A stretch of DNA of 64,000 nucleotides from Roseisolibacter agri (GTDB taxonomy: Bacteria > Gemmatimonadota > Gemmatimonadetes > Gemmatimonadales > Gemmatimonadaceae): contig NZ_BRXS01000002.1 in the NCBI RefSeq assembly GCF_030159095.1, positions 682,001 to 746,000 of the forward strand. Direction: 5' to 3'. The translations under genes were made by a program, and so were the position numbers. Of the stretch, positions 31,631 to 39,190 are shown piece after piece (within the stretch, counting starts at the first letter, position 1; each line of letters opens with the position of its first letter). The notes below the pieces were generated by a model. That model saw only the letters and a list, made by a program, of their open reading frames with translations, was not told the origin of the DNA and searched no databases.

Positions 31631-31842
31631 TTGCCGACCACTCCGACCTGGAGCGCCTCACGCGCGCCCTCGCCGGCCGCTACGCCGTCGAGCGCGAGCT
31701 CGGGCGCGGCGGCACGGTCACCGTCGAGTCGAGGCCGGGGAGCGGCACCAGGCTCTACGTGCGGCTCCCGGTCAGTGGGGGGGACGGCGCACCAGGCGGC
31801 CCCGCGGCCGGCCGGACGCCCGCCCAGGAGGTGGTCTCGTGA
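31627..31842 (+). pseudogene. Chimera of kinase N-terminus and histidine kinase C-terminus
   Basis: GTG 31627 overlaps the previous stop. Residues 1-29 (SDLERLTRALAGRYAVEREL, then GRGG) are the start of a Ser/Thr kinase up to the Gly loop. From there it continues TVTVESRPGSGTRLYVRLPV, the last strand-turn-strand of a histidine kinase ATPase domain (the end of the G2 region). The joint lies in a Gly-Gly stretch present in both families. It then ends in a low-complexity tail, 19 bases before the truncated att3. A recombination product; no active site is left. Confidence 0.68.
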
Positions 31843-31860
31843 CGCGGACGACCACGCCGT

Positions 31861-31888
31861 TCGGGGGCTCGATTCCCTCCCTGGCCAC
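31861..31888 (+). repeat. att3: truncated tRNA-Phe 3' fragment
   Basis: Only the T arm and acceptor strand remain (TCGGGGGCTCGATTCCCTCC then CTGGCCAC); the anticodon loop and variable loop are replaced by unrelated sequence. The 70 bases that follow are nearly the same as those after att1, including CCGTTGCAGGACAACGACTT, so this is a true member of the set with a damaged left side. Confidence 0.85.
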
Positions 31889-31925
31889 GCCAGTCCGTTG
31901 CAGGACAACGACTTGCGCAAACGAC

Positions 31926-31952
31926 GACGCGCGGCTGCGTGCCGGGCGTCTT
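31926..31952 (+). terminator. tRNA-Phe terminator copy 3
   Basis: A 10-bp stem with one mismatch (31926-31935 with 31941-31950), then TT, at the same distance from the core as in the other copies. The mismatch suggests relaxed selection. Confidence 0.6.
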
Positions 31953-32082
31953 GCGTGGTAGCGGGTCAGGTGGAGGTTCCCGGTGGGCATCGGCGTCTCC
32001 GTCCGCCTCCGTTCCAGGCTGGGCTTCCTCGCTGATCCGATCCAAATCCCGGAACGCATGTAGCGCCCCACCGCGCCCGGAG

Positions 32083-32119
32083 CACGATGAGGGACCGGGC
32101 GATCCGGTCCCTCATCGTG
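32083..32119. terminator. Strong hairpin after the RCC1 lipoprotein gene
   Basis: A perfect 16-bp stem (32083-32098 with 32104-32119) and 5-base loop, about 75 bases beyond the stop of the leftward gene. No T run; likely a terminator or transcript-end stabiliser. Confidence 0.6.
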
Positions 32120-32195
32120 TCGGCAGCTCATCGCTCGGTCAGCGATTGCTCGCGTCCGCCGGTCGGTGGTCGCGGCCTGACCGTCGCATCGTCCA

Positions 32196-34451
32196 TCAGC
32201 AGCCGAGAGCCTCTCGTATGCGGGTGGCCTCGGCGATCCAGGCGTCGGCGAGCGACGTGCGAATGAACTTCGTGCGGCGCGCCTCCACCACGCGGATGAA
32301 CACGTCGAGCTGGCGGCATGCCTCGGCGGTGCTGCCGCGCCGAAGTGCGCCGACGGCGGCGAGCAGCGGAGCCGCGATCTCCTGATGCCCATACTCGATC
32401 ACGGACGCGTGCAGCATCGTCGTGGCGTGCTCCGGCGTCATGGCCGAGAGCTCGGCAAGCACGGGCGTGGCCGGCAGATACGCGGGTGTCCCGGCCTGGT
32501 CCGCCTGGACCCTGCACCAGCCGGGTCCGGTGATCGCCAGCGTGGCGCCGCTCGGCCCGCTCGTGGCGCAGGTGGCCGGCGTGAGCGATGTGAACGTCAC
32601 CGGGTTGCCCGACCCGCCGCCGGTCGCGGTCAGAACGAGGCGGGCGCCGACGATGACGGTGCCCGGCAGCGATCCCAGCGTGATCGTCTGCGGGCGTCGC
32701 ACCACGGTGAACGCCACCGAGTGGGGGAACGCGGGCTCGACGAGCTCGGTCCCACCCTGATGCGCGACGACCGTGCACTCCCCTTCCGCGAGGAACGTCA
32801 CCGGGCGCGTGGCGCCGCTTCCCGAGATCGAGCAGTAGGGTGCGGAGGCGGCCGTGATCAGCACCGTGGCCGGAAGCCCCGAGCTCGCGGTCGCGGTGAA
32901 GAGGTAGGTCTCCCCGGGATGGACCGTCCGCGGGGCGACGTAGCCGAGCGTGACGGTCTGCCGCTGCATCTGCACGGACACCTGCGCCGTGTACTCGGTG
33001 GCGTCGCCAGCGCGGTCGATCACCTGCCCGCGCACGGTGCGCTGGCCGAGCGCGGACGTGGGGCAGCTGATCGCGTTGACCTTCGAGGCCGCGCCGTAGC
33101 CCGCGCCGTCGCCGCAGTCGAGGCGGTAGGTGAACTCCGTCTCCCCGGGCGCACCGGGCACATAGGCGTTCTTGAAGCCGATGTCGAAGCTCGCGCCGAC
33201 GGTGACGCTGGCCGGCGCGCCGAACGTGGCAACGGGGTACTCACGGCGGGTCCACGAGCCAGACGCGGTCTTCGTGGCGGGTGCCTGGCCGTCGGCGTTG
33301 TAGCCCCAGCACTCCACGATCCCGTCGTCGCGCACCGCGCAGGTGGAGCCGCCCGATGCCATGACCTGTACAAAGCGGCGCCCGTTGGTGGTGGCGCGCT
33401 CTGCGGGCGCCTGTCCGCTCTCGTTGCGCCCCCAGCATTCCACCACTCCATCGGTGCGGAGCGCACACGCGTGTCCGCCTGCGGTCACCTGGATGTAACG
33501 CCCGTCCACAGGCCTCCGCTCCGTCACCACGGACCCGCTGCTTCCCCAACACTCCACCGCACCATCGTCGCGGAGGCCGCAGGTGAAGGAGTCACCGGTC
33601 GTCACCTGGACGTAGAAACGACCGGGCGCCGCGAGCCGTTCGGGCGGAGCCGCGCCGCCAGTGTTCCGGCCCCAGCACTCCACCACTCCGTCGCTGCGCA
33701 GGCCGCAGGTGAAGTCGTGGCTCATGCTGAACTGGGTGAACTGCTCGCCCGGCACGCTGGGCGCGCGCTCGGGCGGCGCGTTGCCCCAGTCCATGATGAA
33801 GGTTCCGTTCTGGTTCAACGGATGACCGGAACACTGTACGACACCATCGGAGCGAAGCCCGCAGACGCCGAAGTCGTTGTAGCCGGCGACCTCCACTTGA
33901 ACGAAGCGGCCGACGCTCGCACGATGCTCCCGTTCGGGCTCGGAGAAGCTGGGGTCGTCGAAGTATGCCCAGCACTTCACGACACCATCGCTTCTGAGTG
34001 CGCAGACCTTCACGCGATCCGCAGTCGAGTACGTGAAGTAGTTCCCGTACGGATCGAGGTTCCGGACGTTGTAGATGAGCGGGGAGACGACGCTGACGAC
34101 CTGTGTGAAGGTACCCGAGGTCGGGACGTGAACCGGTGCGAGATACGCTCGCATCGCACCCCAGCACTCCACGGCTCCGTCCGAACGGATGCCGCATGGC
34201 ACGAAGCCCGAGACGTTGGTGGCTAGCCACCTGAACGAGTGCGGCGTCGAGACGACCAGAGCGTTCGGGGCGTCCGCCACCTGGGCCGGGCCGAGTGGGG
34301 CGATCTCGTCGTGGCAACCGACGACCCCCGAGGCGATCGCCAGCGCGACGACCGTGCGCCTCGCGAGCTCGAGGGCCGGGACAACTGGCGAGGCTTCCGA
34401 CGCACGAGACGTCAGCTGTCGGGCCCGCACGGGCCCCCGAAACCGGATCAT
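32196..34451 (-). CDS. Secreted RCC1-repeat lipoprotein with Ig-like domains
   Basis: A 751-aa protein. A signal segment ends in a lipobox (ALAIASGVVGC, Cys46). Residues 70-390 contain at least seven repeats of the type CGLRSDGVVECWGRN, each with two Cys and a Trp, forming an RCC1-like propeller. Two Ig-like modules follow (QTVTLGYVAPRTVHPGETYL, then PQTITLGSLPGTVIVGARLV), and then a helical tail (RRGSTAEACRQLDVFIRVVE). Such proteins are surface lipoproteins of unknown ligand in myxobacteria and Gemmatimonadota. It is divergent from the BTAD regulator, which may control it. Confidence 0.8.
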   Translation of the reverse strand: MIRFRGPVRARQLTSRASEASPVVPALELARRTVVALAIASGVVGCHDEIAPLGPAQVADAPNALVVSTPHSFRWLATNVSGFVPCGIRSDGAVECWGAMRAYLAPVHVPTSGTFTQVVSVVSPLIYNVRNLDPYGNYFTYSTADRVKVCALRSDGVVKCWAYFDDPSFSEPEREHRASVGRFVQVEVAGYNDFGVCGLRSDGVVQCSGHPLNQNGTFIMDWGNAPPERAPSVPGEQFTQFSMSHDFTCGLRSDGVVECWGRNTGGAAPPERLAAPGRFYVQVTTGDSFTCGLRDDGAVECWGSSGSVVTERRPVDGRYIQVTAGGHACALRTDGVVECWGRNESGQAPAERATTNGRRFVQVMASGGSTCAVRDDGIVECWGYNADGQAPATKTASGSWTRREYPVATFGAPASVTVGASFDIGFKNAYVPGAPGETEFTYRLDCGDGAGYGAASKVNAISCPTSALGQRTVRGQVIDRAGDATEYTAQVSVQMQRQTVTLGYVAPRTVHPGETYLFTATASSGLPATVLITAASAPYCSISGSGATRPVTFLAEGECTVVAHQGGTELVEPAFPHSVAFTVVRRPQTITLGSLPGTVIVGARLVLTATGGGSGNPVTFTSLTPATCATSGPSGATLAITGPGWCRVQADQAGTPAYLPATPVLAELSAMTPEHATTMLHASVIEYGHQEIAAPLLAAVGALRRGSTAEACRQLDVFIRVVEARRTKFIRTSLADAWIAEATRIREALGC

Positions 34452-34679
34452 ACGCAGCGCTCCTGGCGTGACCAGTTGTCGACCGGGAGCACGCGCCCTC
34501 GCGCGTCCATCGACGGCCTCGCCACGTGCTGCGTGCTCGCAGCGCGTGCTTGCCCGCCCCGGCTGGGGCTCATATGCTAGCGCGGCCGGTCAATTCACCG
34601 TCCGTTTGCCGTCAACGCGCGCTCAACTGCCCGCCAGGCCTGCCTGACCGCTTGGGGGCGCGTTCGAAAAGGCCTCCGT

Positions 34680-37205
34680 ATGCTGTCGCTGCGCTTCCTC
34701 GGCACTCCGGAGCTGCTCCAGGAGGGACGAGTGGTCACCGGGGCGGCTGCGCAGCGCCATCGTGTGGCCCTGCTCGCGCTCCTGGCCCATGCCGCGCCAC
34801 GCGCCGTCAGCCGGGACCGGCTCCTGGCGCTGCTCTGGCCGGAGAGCGAGGCACTCCGTGCCCGTCATCGCCTCAACGTCGCAGTCCACGCCCTGCGACA
34901 GACGTTCGGTCCGGTGGTCGTCTCGCAGGGCGACGAGCTGCGGCTCGACACGGGGCTCGTGGTGAGCGATCTGGGCGCGTTCGAGGCGGCGGTCACCGCT
35001 GGCGATGCCCGACGGGTCGTCACGCTGTACTCGGGGCCACTTCTCGACGGCCTGTTCCTGAAGGACGCCGCGACGTTCGAAGCGTGGGTGGAGGGCGAGC
35101 GTGCGCGCCTCGCCCGACAGTATGCTGGGGCGCTAGAGGAGCTGGCGGACGCGGCCGAGCGCGACGGCGACACGGCGGGAGCGGTCGAGTGGTGGGGACG
35201 GCTCGTGGCGCACGACCCCTGCCGGACGCACTCGGCACTCGGTCTGATGCGGGCGCTCGATGCGGCCGGCGACCGGGCCGGCGCGCTGCGCCACGCCGAG
35301 CTGCACGCGCGGCTGATGACGCAGGAGCTGGACGCGGCGCCGGATCCGCTCGTGGAATCGTTCGCCCGACAGCTGCGCGTGGCGCCCTGGCCGCCCACAC
35401 CGCCCTCTCTCACCACCGAGCCGGGTCCCCCACTGGACCCCCCGCCGGCCGTCACGGCGCCACCGCTGCGCAGCGGCGACCAGCGTCCGGTCGCTGTTCC
35501 ATCGATGCGCCCAGCAATCGCTTCGCGTGCGCGGCTGATGGGCCACCTGACGGTGGGCGCGGGCGTCGCGCTGGTCGCGGTCACCACCGTCGCGATCGTG
35601 CTCTATGGTGGCCGCGTGGTGACCCCGGCGGATGCGGTGGTCTCGCCTGCCGCGCAGGCGCTGTACCGAGAGGGGCTCGCCGGAATCGGGGCGCTCGACA
35701 GCGCGGCAGTCTTTCGGCTGCTGACCTCCGCCCTGCGCGAGGACCCCAGACTCGCGCGGGCCGCGGTGCTGGCAGGGCGCATCGCCCCGAACGACTCGAC
35801 GCGGATCGCGCTCTTCGCGAAGGCGGAGTCGCTGGCGGTCCACGCCTCGACGCGTGACCGCCTGTACGTGCGCACCGTCGTCGGCACGCTCACCCTCGAC
35901 TCGGCGCGGCTGGCGGCGTCGGACACGCTCGCGGCGCACCACGCCGACGACGTCGAGGCGATGGCCGCCCGCGGCCAGCTGCTCACGTATGCCGGCCGCT
36001 ACGAGACCGTCGTCGCGGAGCTGACGCCGGTGGTCCGGCGCACGGCTGCGCGCGGCGACGAGGTGGACGGCGCGCTGAGCGAGGCGTACGTCGCGTTGTA
36101 CGAGTCGCACATCTCCCTTGCGGCGTTCGATGACGCGGAGCGCGTCGCCCGCGAGTGGATCGCGCGCATGCCGGATCGGGCGGCGGGGTGGGAGCGACTC
36201 GCCGACGTGCTCACCGTGCGCGGCCGGTGCGCGGCCGCAGACTCCGCGCTCGCCGTCCCCCCGATGCGGGTGATCGCGGCGTCGCGCCTCCGGCCCGCGC
36301 TCCGCTTGGCGTGCGAGGGCGACTATGCTGGCGCCGCCGACTGGCTGGGCGTCTACGCGCGGGTGGGGGACTCGCGCGATCGCGGCGCCGCGAACTGGCT
36401 GCGGCTCATCGCCGAGCGCTACGCGGGGCGTCACGAGGTCGCCGCGCGGCACGCGGCCGCCCTGTGCGAGTCGATGGGGCCGTCGTGCTCCCCCTTCCGC
36501 GCGCACGCGCAGATCCTGCTCGAGCGGGGACGTCCGCGTGAAGCCGCGGCCGCATTCGCGCTCGCCGCCGATTGGGCGCCGCTCGCGGCGCGGTCATACG
36601 GCCGGCTCGAGCTCACCGCGAGCGGGGGCGCGCTGCAGCGTGCGTGGTATCTCACGCATGTGGCGACATCGCTGCTTGCCGCGGGGGAGCTGGACCGCGC
36701 GGCGGCGCTGGCCGACACGATCGCGGCCCTCGTGCGACCGTACGTGTCGGGACGTGGCTCGGCGCTGCCGCACCAGGTGCGTGGGATGGTGCTCGCAGCG
36801 CGTGCGCGCCGTGCCGGCGACCCCGCCCATGCCGCCCAGCTGCGACGCGAGGCCATCGCCGAGTTGCGACACGCGCTCGGGCGCCCTTTTCGCGGGCTCC
36901 CCAGGGCCCGGTTGGAACTCGCCCGTCTGCTGGTCGACGAGGGGCGAGCCGGGGAGGCAGTGGCGGTGCTTCGCCCGGCGGCGTGGCGCGGACTCGAGCA
37001 GGCGAATCTCTTCTACGTCACGGGGCCCGAGTTCCGGCTCGCACTCGCCGAGGCATACGACGCGGCGGCGCAGCCCGACAGCGCGGCGGCCGAGTACGGA
37101 CGCGTGCTCGCAGCGTGGCGCGTCGCCGAGCCGGCGCTGGACGCGCGCCGGGCGCGCGTCGCACGCCGTCGTGCAGGGCTCGACCGTGGATCCCCGCGTC
37201 GGTGA
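34680..37205 (+). CDS. BTAD-domain transcriptional regulator with TM helix and TPR-like tail
   Basis: An 841-aa protein from ATG 34680. Residues 1-95 form an OmpR-type winged helix (HRVALLALLAHAAPRAVSRD, then RLLALLWPESEALRARHRLN), followed by a BTAD domain (about 100-235, GALEELADAAERDGDTAGAV, then HAELHARLMTQELDAAPDP). A membrane helix spans about 290-310 (LTVGAGVALVAVTTVAIVLY), then a long TPR-like extracytoplasmic region. It is a one-component, membrane-bound, SARP-like regulator of the CadC/ToxR type. It is divergent from the RCC1 lipoprotein gene and ends 108 bases before att4. Confidence 0.85.
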   Translation: MLSLRFLGTPELLQEGRVVTGAAAQRHRVALLALLAHAAPRAVSRDRLLALLWPESEALRARHRLNVAVHALRQTFGPVVVSQGDELRLDTGLVVSDLGAFEAAVTAGDARRVVTLYSGPLLDGLFLKDAATFEAWVEGERARLARQYAGALEELADAAERDGDTAGAVEWWGRLVAHDPCRTHSALGLMRALDAAGDRAGALRHAELHARLMTQELDAAPDPLVESFARQLRVAPWPPTPPSLTTEPGPPLDPPPAVTAPPLRSGDQRPVAVPSMRPAIASRARLMGHLTVGAGVALVAVTTVAIVLYGGRVVTPADAVVSPAAQALYREGLAGIGALDSAAVFRLLTSALREDPRLARAAVLAGRIAPNDSTRIALFAKAESLAVHASTRDRLYVRTVVGTLTLDSARLAASDTLAAHHADDVEAMAARGQLLTYAGRYETVVAELTPVVRRTAARGDEVDGALSEAYVALYESHISLAAFDDAERVAREWIARMPDRAAGWERLADVLTVRGRCAAADSALAVPPMRVIAASRLRPALRLACEGDYAGAADWLGVYARVGDSRDRGAANWLRLIAERYAGRHEVAARHAAALCESMGPSCSPFRAHAQILLERGRPREAAAAFALAADWAPLAARSYGRLELTASGGALQRAWYLTHVATSLLAAGELDRAAALADTIAALVRPYVSGRGSALPHQVRGMVLAARARRAGDPAHAAQLRREAIAELRHALGRPFRGLPRARLELARLLVDEGRAGEAVAVLRPAAWRGLEQANLFYVTGPEFRLALAEAYDAAAQPDSAAAEYGRVLAAWRVAEPALDARRARVARRRAGLDRGSPRR

Positions 37206-37207
37206 CG

Positions 37208-37226
37208 TCGAGGGACCAGAAGAGGG
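37208..37226 (+). other. Diverged arm-type repeat, segment D right
   Basis: TCGAGGG-ACCAG-AAGAGGG lies 88 bases before att4, the same distance as the perfect pair before att2. The spacer ACCAG is identical in both. Confidence 0.45.
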
Positions 37227-37313
37227 AGCTGCGCTCACCACGCGCTTTCACGCGCACCGAGCACACCACCGCGCGCACCGTCTACACCCAGTGCCGCCCC
37301 GTGGTCGCACGGC

Positions 37314-37356
37314 CTGAAAATCCCGTGTCGGGGGCTCGATTCCCTCCCTGGCCACT
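37314..37356 (+). repeat. att4: 3' half of tRNA-Phe, right end of the array
   Basis: Matches att1/att2 except for one deleted C in the anticodon strand (TCCC for TCCCC) and C for T in the T arm (GGGGGCTCGATT). It is the last copy; ordinary chromosomal genes follow. It may be the original attB right half. Confidence 0.92.
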
Positions 37357-37385
37357 CCAGCAAGACGACGCCCCGCGAGACTCGC

Positions 37386-37412
37386 GAACGCCCGGCCATG
37401 TGCCGGGCGTTC
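37386..37412 (+). terminator. tRNA-Phe terminator copy 4
   Basis: A perfect 11-bp stem (37386-37396 with 37402-37412) with loop CATGT, 30 bases after att4. Arms are identical to those of copy 2. Confidence 0.7.
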
Positions 37413-37527
37413 CGCGTCCGGTAGGCATCGAGAGGGCGTCGCGCAGCCGATGGGCATGCGCGTTCCCAGAGCGCCAACGCCCGGTCGCCGTGGCGCGTTG
37501 GGGAGCCATACCCTCCGCCGCCCCATC

Positions 37528-39129
37528 ATGGCCCGCCTCGCGCTCCGCTCGCTGCTCACCGTCCCTGTCGCCGGCGCCGCCCTCGCCGGCCCCGCCGCCG
37601 CGCAGGCGCCCGCCGACCGCGTCGACGCGGCGTTCGCCCGCCTCGCCGGCCCCGCGACGCCGGGATGCGCCGTCGGCGTCGCGCGCGGCGGACAGCCCGT
37701 GCTGCAGCGCGCCTACGGCATGGCCGACCTCGAAGGTGACCGCCCGAACACTCCCGAGACGGTGTTCGAGGCGGGGTCGGTGACGAAGCAGGTCACCGCG
37801 GCCGCCGTCGTCCTCCTCGCCCTCGACGGGCGATTCGCACTCGAGGACGACGCGCGGCGGTGGCTGCCCGAGCTGCCACGCTACGAGCGGCCGATCACCA
37901 TCCGCCACCTGCTCACGCACACGAGCGGGCTGCGCGACTGGGGGAGCGTGGCGGCGCTCACGGGCTGGCCGCGCGGCACGCGCGCGTATGCGACGCCCGA
38001 CATGCTCGCCATCGTCGCGCGGCAGCGGACGCTCAACTACCCGGTCGGGGACCACTACTCGTACACGAACAGCGGCTACAGCCTGCTCGCCGTGCTCGTC
38101 GAGCGCGCGAGCGGGATGCCGTTCGCCGAGTTCACGCGCACGCGCCTGTTCGCGCCACTCGGCATGGCGAGCACGCAGTGGCGCGACGACTACACGCGCA
38201 TCGTGAAGGGCCGCGCCATCGCGTACGAGCCGGCGGCGCCTGGGCCGGCGGCGTCCGGGGCGTTCCGCCTCGACATGCCCTTCGAGAGCGTGGTCGGCAA
38301 CGGCGGGCTGCTCACGACCGTCGGCGACCTGCTGCGCTGGACGCAGAACCTGGAGACGGGCGCCGTCGGCGGCCCGCGCTTCCTGGCCGCGATGCACCGG
38401 CAGGCGCGCCTCACGAGTGGGCGCCAGATCGAGTACGCGAGCGGGCTGTTCGTCACCAGCTGGCGCGGCATCCCGGAGGTGAGCCACAGCGGCTCCACCG
38501 GCGGCTACCGCGCCTTCCTCGCACGCTACCCGCAACAGCGCGTCACGGTGGCGGTGCTGTGCAACGCCGCCCACGCCAACGCCACCGCGCTCGCCCATCA
38601 GGTGGCCGACGCGTACCTCGGCGACGCGCCGACCGACGTGGCGACGCGCGCCGCCGCCACCGGCGCCACCGGCGGCGACACCACCGGCGCGGTGCCTCCG
38701 GCAGGGCTCTACCGCGACGTGCGCACCGGCGCCGCGCTCCGCGTCGCGGGCACGCGCGGCCCCGCCGGTCGCTGGGTCGCCCAGCAGGCGCCGGGCGGGC
38801 GCACGACGTGGCTCCGCCTGGCCGCCGACGGCGACACCGTGCGCTACGAGCCGATGGCGCCGGCCACTCCGACGGCACGCGACCTCGCCGCCTACGCGGG
38901 GCGCTGGCGCAGCGAGGACGCGGAGGCCACGTGGCAGGTGCGCGCGGCCGGCGACACGCTGCTGCTGCGCGACCCACGCGGGCGCGAGACGCCGCTCGTG
39001 CCCGCGTGGCGCGACGCCTTCACCGCCGCGGGCACCGTGTGGCGCTTCGAGCGCGATGCGGCGGGACGCGTGGTGCGCCTCGTCGCCTCGCAGGACCGCG
39101 TGTGGGCGATGCCCTTCACGCGGTCCTGA
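37528..39129 (+). CDS. Secreted serine hydrolase (beta-lactamase/D-peptidase family)
   Basis: A 533-aa protein from ATG 37528 with a signal peptide (LLTVPVAGAALAGPAAAQA). Residues 30-385 form the class C beta-lactamase-type fold: SVTK at 84-87 (nucleophile Ser and base Lys), YTN at 179-181 in HYSYTNSGYS, and HSGSTGG as third motif. The last 130 residues (AGLYRDVRTGAALRVAGTRG onward) are a lipocalin-like C-terminal domain seen in many of these enzymes. It probably acts on peptides or esters in the periplasm; true beta-lactamase activity is not implied. It is the first chromosomal gene right of the array. Confidence 0.88.
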   Translation: MARLALRSLLTVPVAGAALAGPAAAQAPADRVDAAFARLAGPATPGCAVGVARGGQPVLQRAYGMADLEGDRPNTPETVFEAGSVTKQVTAAAVVLLALDGRFALEDDARRWLPELPRYERPITIRHLLTHTSGLRDWGSVAALTGWPRGTRAYATPDMLAIVARQRTLNYPVGDHYSYTNSGYSLLAVLVERASGMPFAEFTRTRLFAPLGMASTQWRDDYTRIVKGRAIAYEPAAPGPAASGAFRLDMPFESVVGNGGLLTTVGDLLRWTQNLETGAVGGPRFLAAMHRQARLTSGRQIEYASGLFVTSWRGIPEVSHSGSTGGYRAFLARYPQQRVTVAVLCNAAHANATALAHQVADAYLGDAPTDVATRAAATGATGGDTTGAVPPAGLYRDVRTGAALRVAGTRGPAGRWVAQQAPGGRTTWLRLAADGDTVRYEPMAPATPTARDLAAYAGRWRSEDAEATWQVRAAGDTLLLRDPRGRETPLVPAWRDAFTAAGTVWRFERDAAGRVVRLVASQDRVWAMPFTRS

Positions 39130-39190
39130 GGCTCGTGCGTGCGGGCGCGCGCGGAGCGCCGGCGACGACTACCTGACGACTACCTGACGA

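Larger units (their letters stand above)
19291..31888. mobile_element. Segment C: 12.6-kb tRNA-Phe-flanked block
   Basis: Lies between att2 and the truncated att3. Cargo: a 48-aa protein gene, an ADOP permease with PadR, three tandem receptor-like Ser/Thr kinases, two kinase relics and a DUF6090-like membrane protein. No recombinase is seen. The right boundary is damaged: att3 lacks the anticodon and variable loop portion, and the last gene is a chimera, so a deletion probably removed the original right end. Confidence 0.55.
31889..37356. mobile_element. Segment D: 5.5-kb tRNA-Phe-flanked block
   Basis: Bounded by att3 and att4. Cargo: a large RCC1-type lipoprotein (leftward) and a BTAD/TPR regulator (rightward), divergently arranged. 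The right end is similar to that of segment B over about 120 bases, including the diverged heptamer pair at 37208. No recombinase is seen. Confidence 0.58.

Noticed and set aside
15215-37356. The tRNA-Phe copies as four functional tRNA genes
   Set aside because: Each lacks the 5' acceptor, D arm and 5' anticodon strand, so none can fold as tRNA.
15259-37356. Search for an integrase, transposase or inverted terminal repeats in segments B, C and D
   Set aside because: No tyrosine or serine recombinase motif or transposase frame was recognised, and segment ends are direct, not inverted, repeats; an IS origin was therefore not called.
37528-39129. Antibiotic-resistance beta-lactamase
   Set aside because: SxxK, YxN and HxG motifs are present, but the family also includes many peptidases and esterases, and the lipocalin-like tail points to that wider group.
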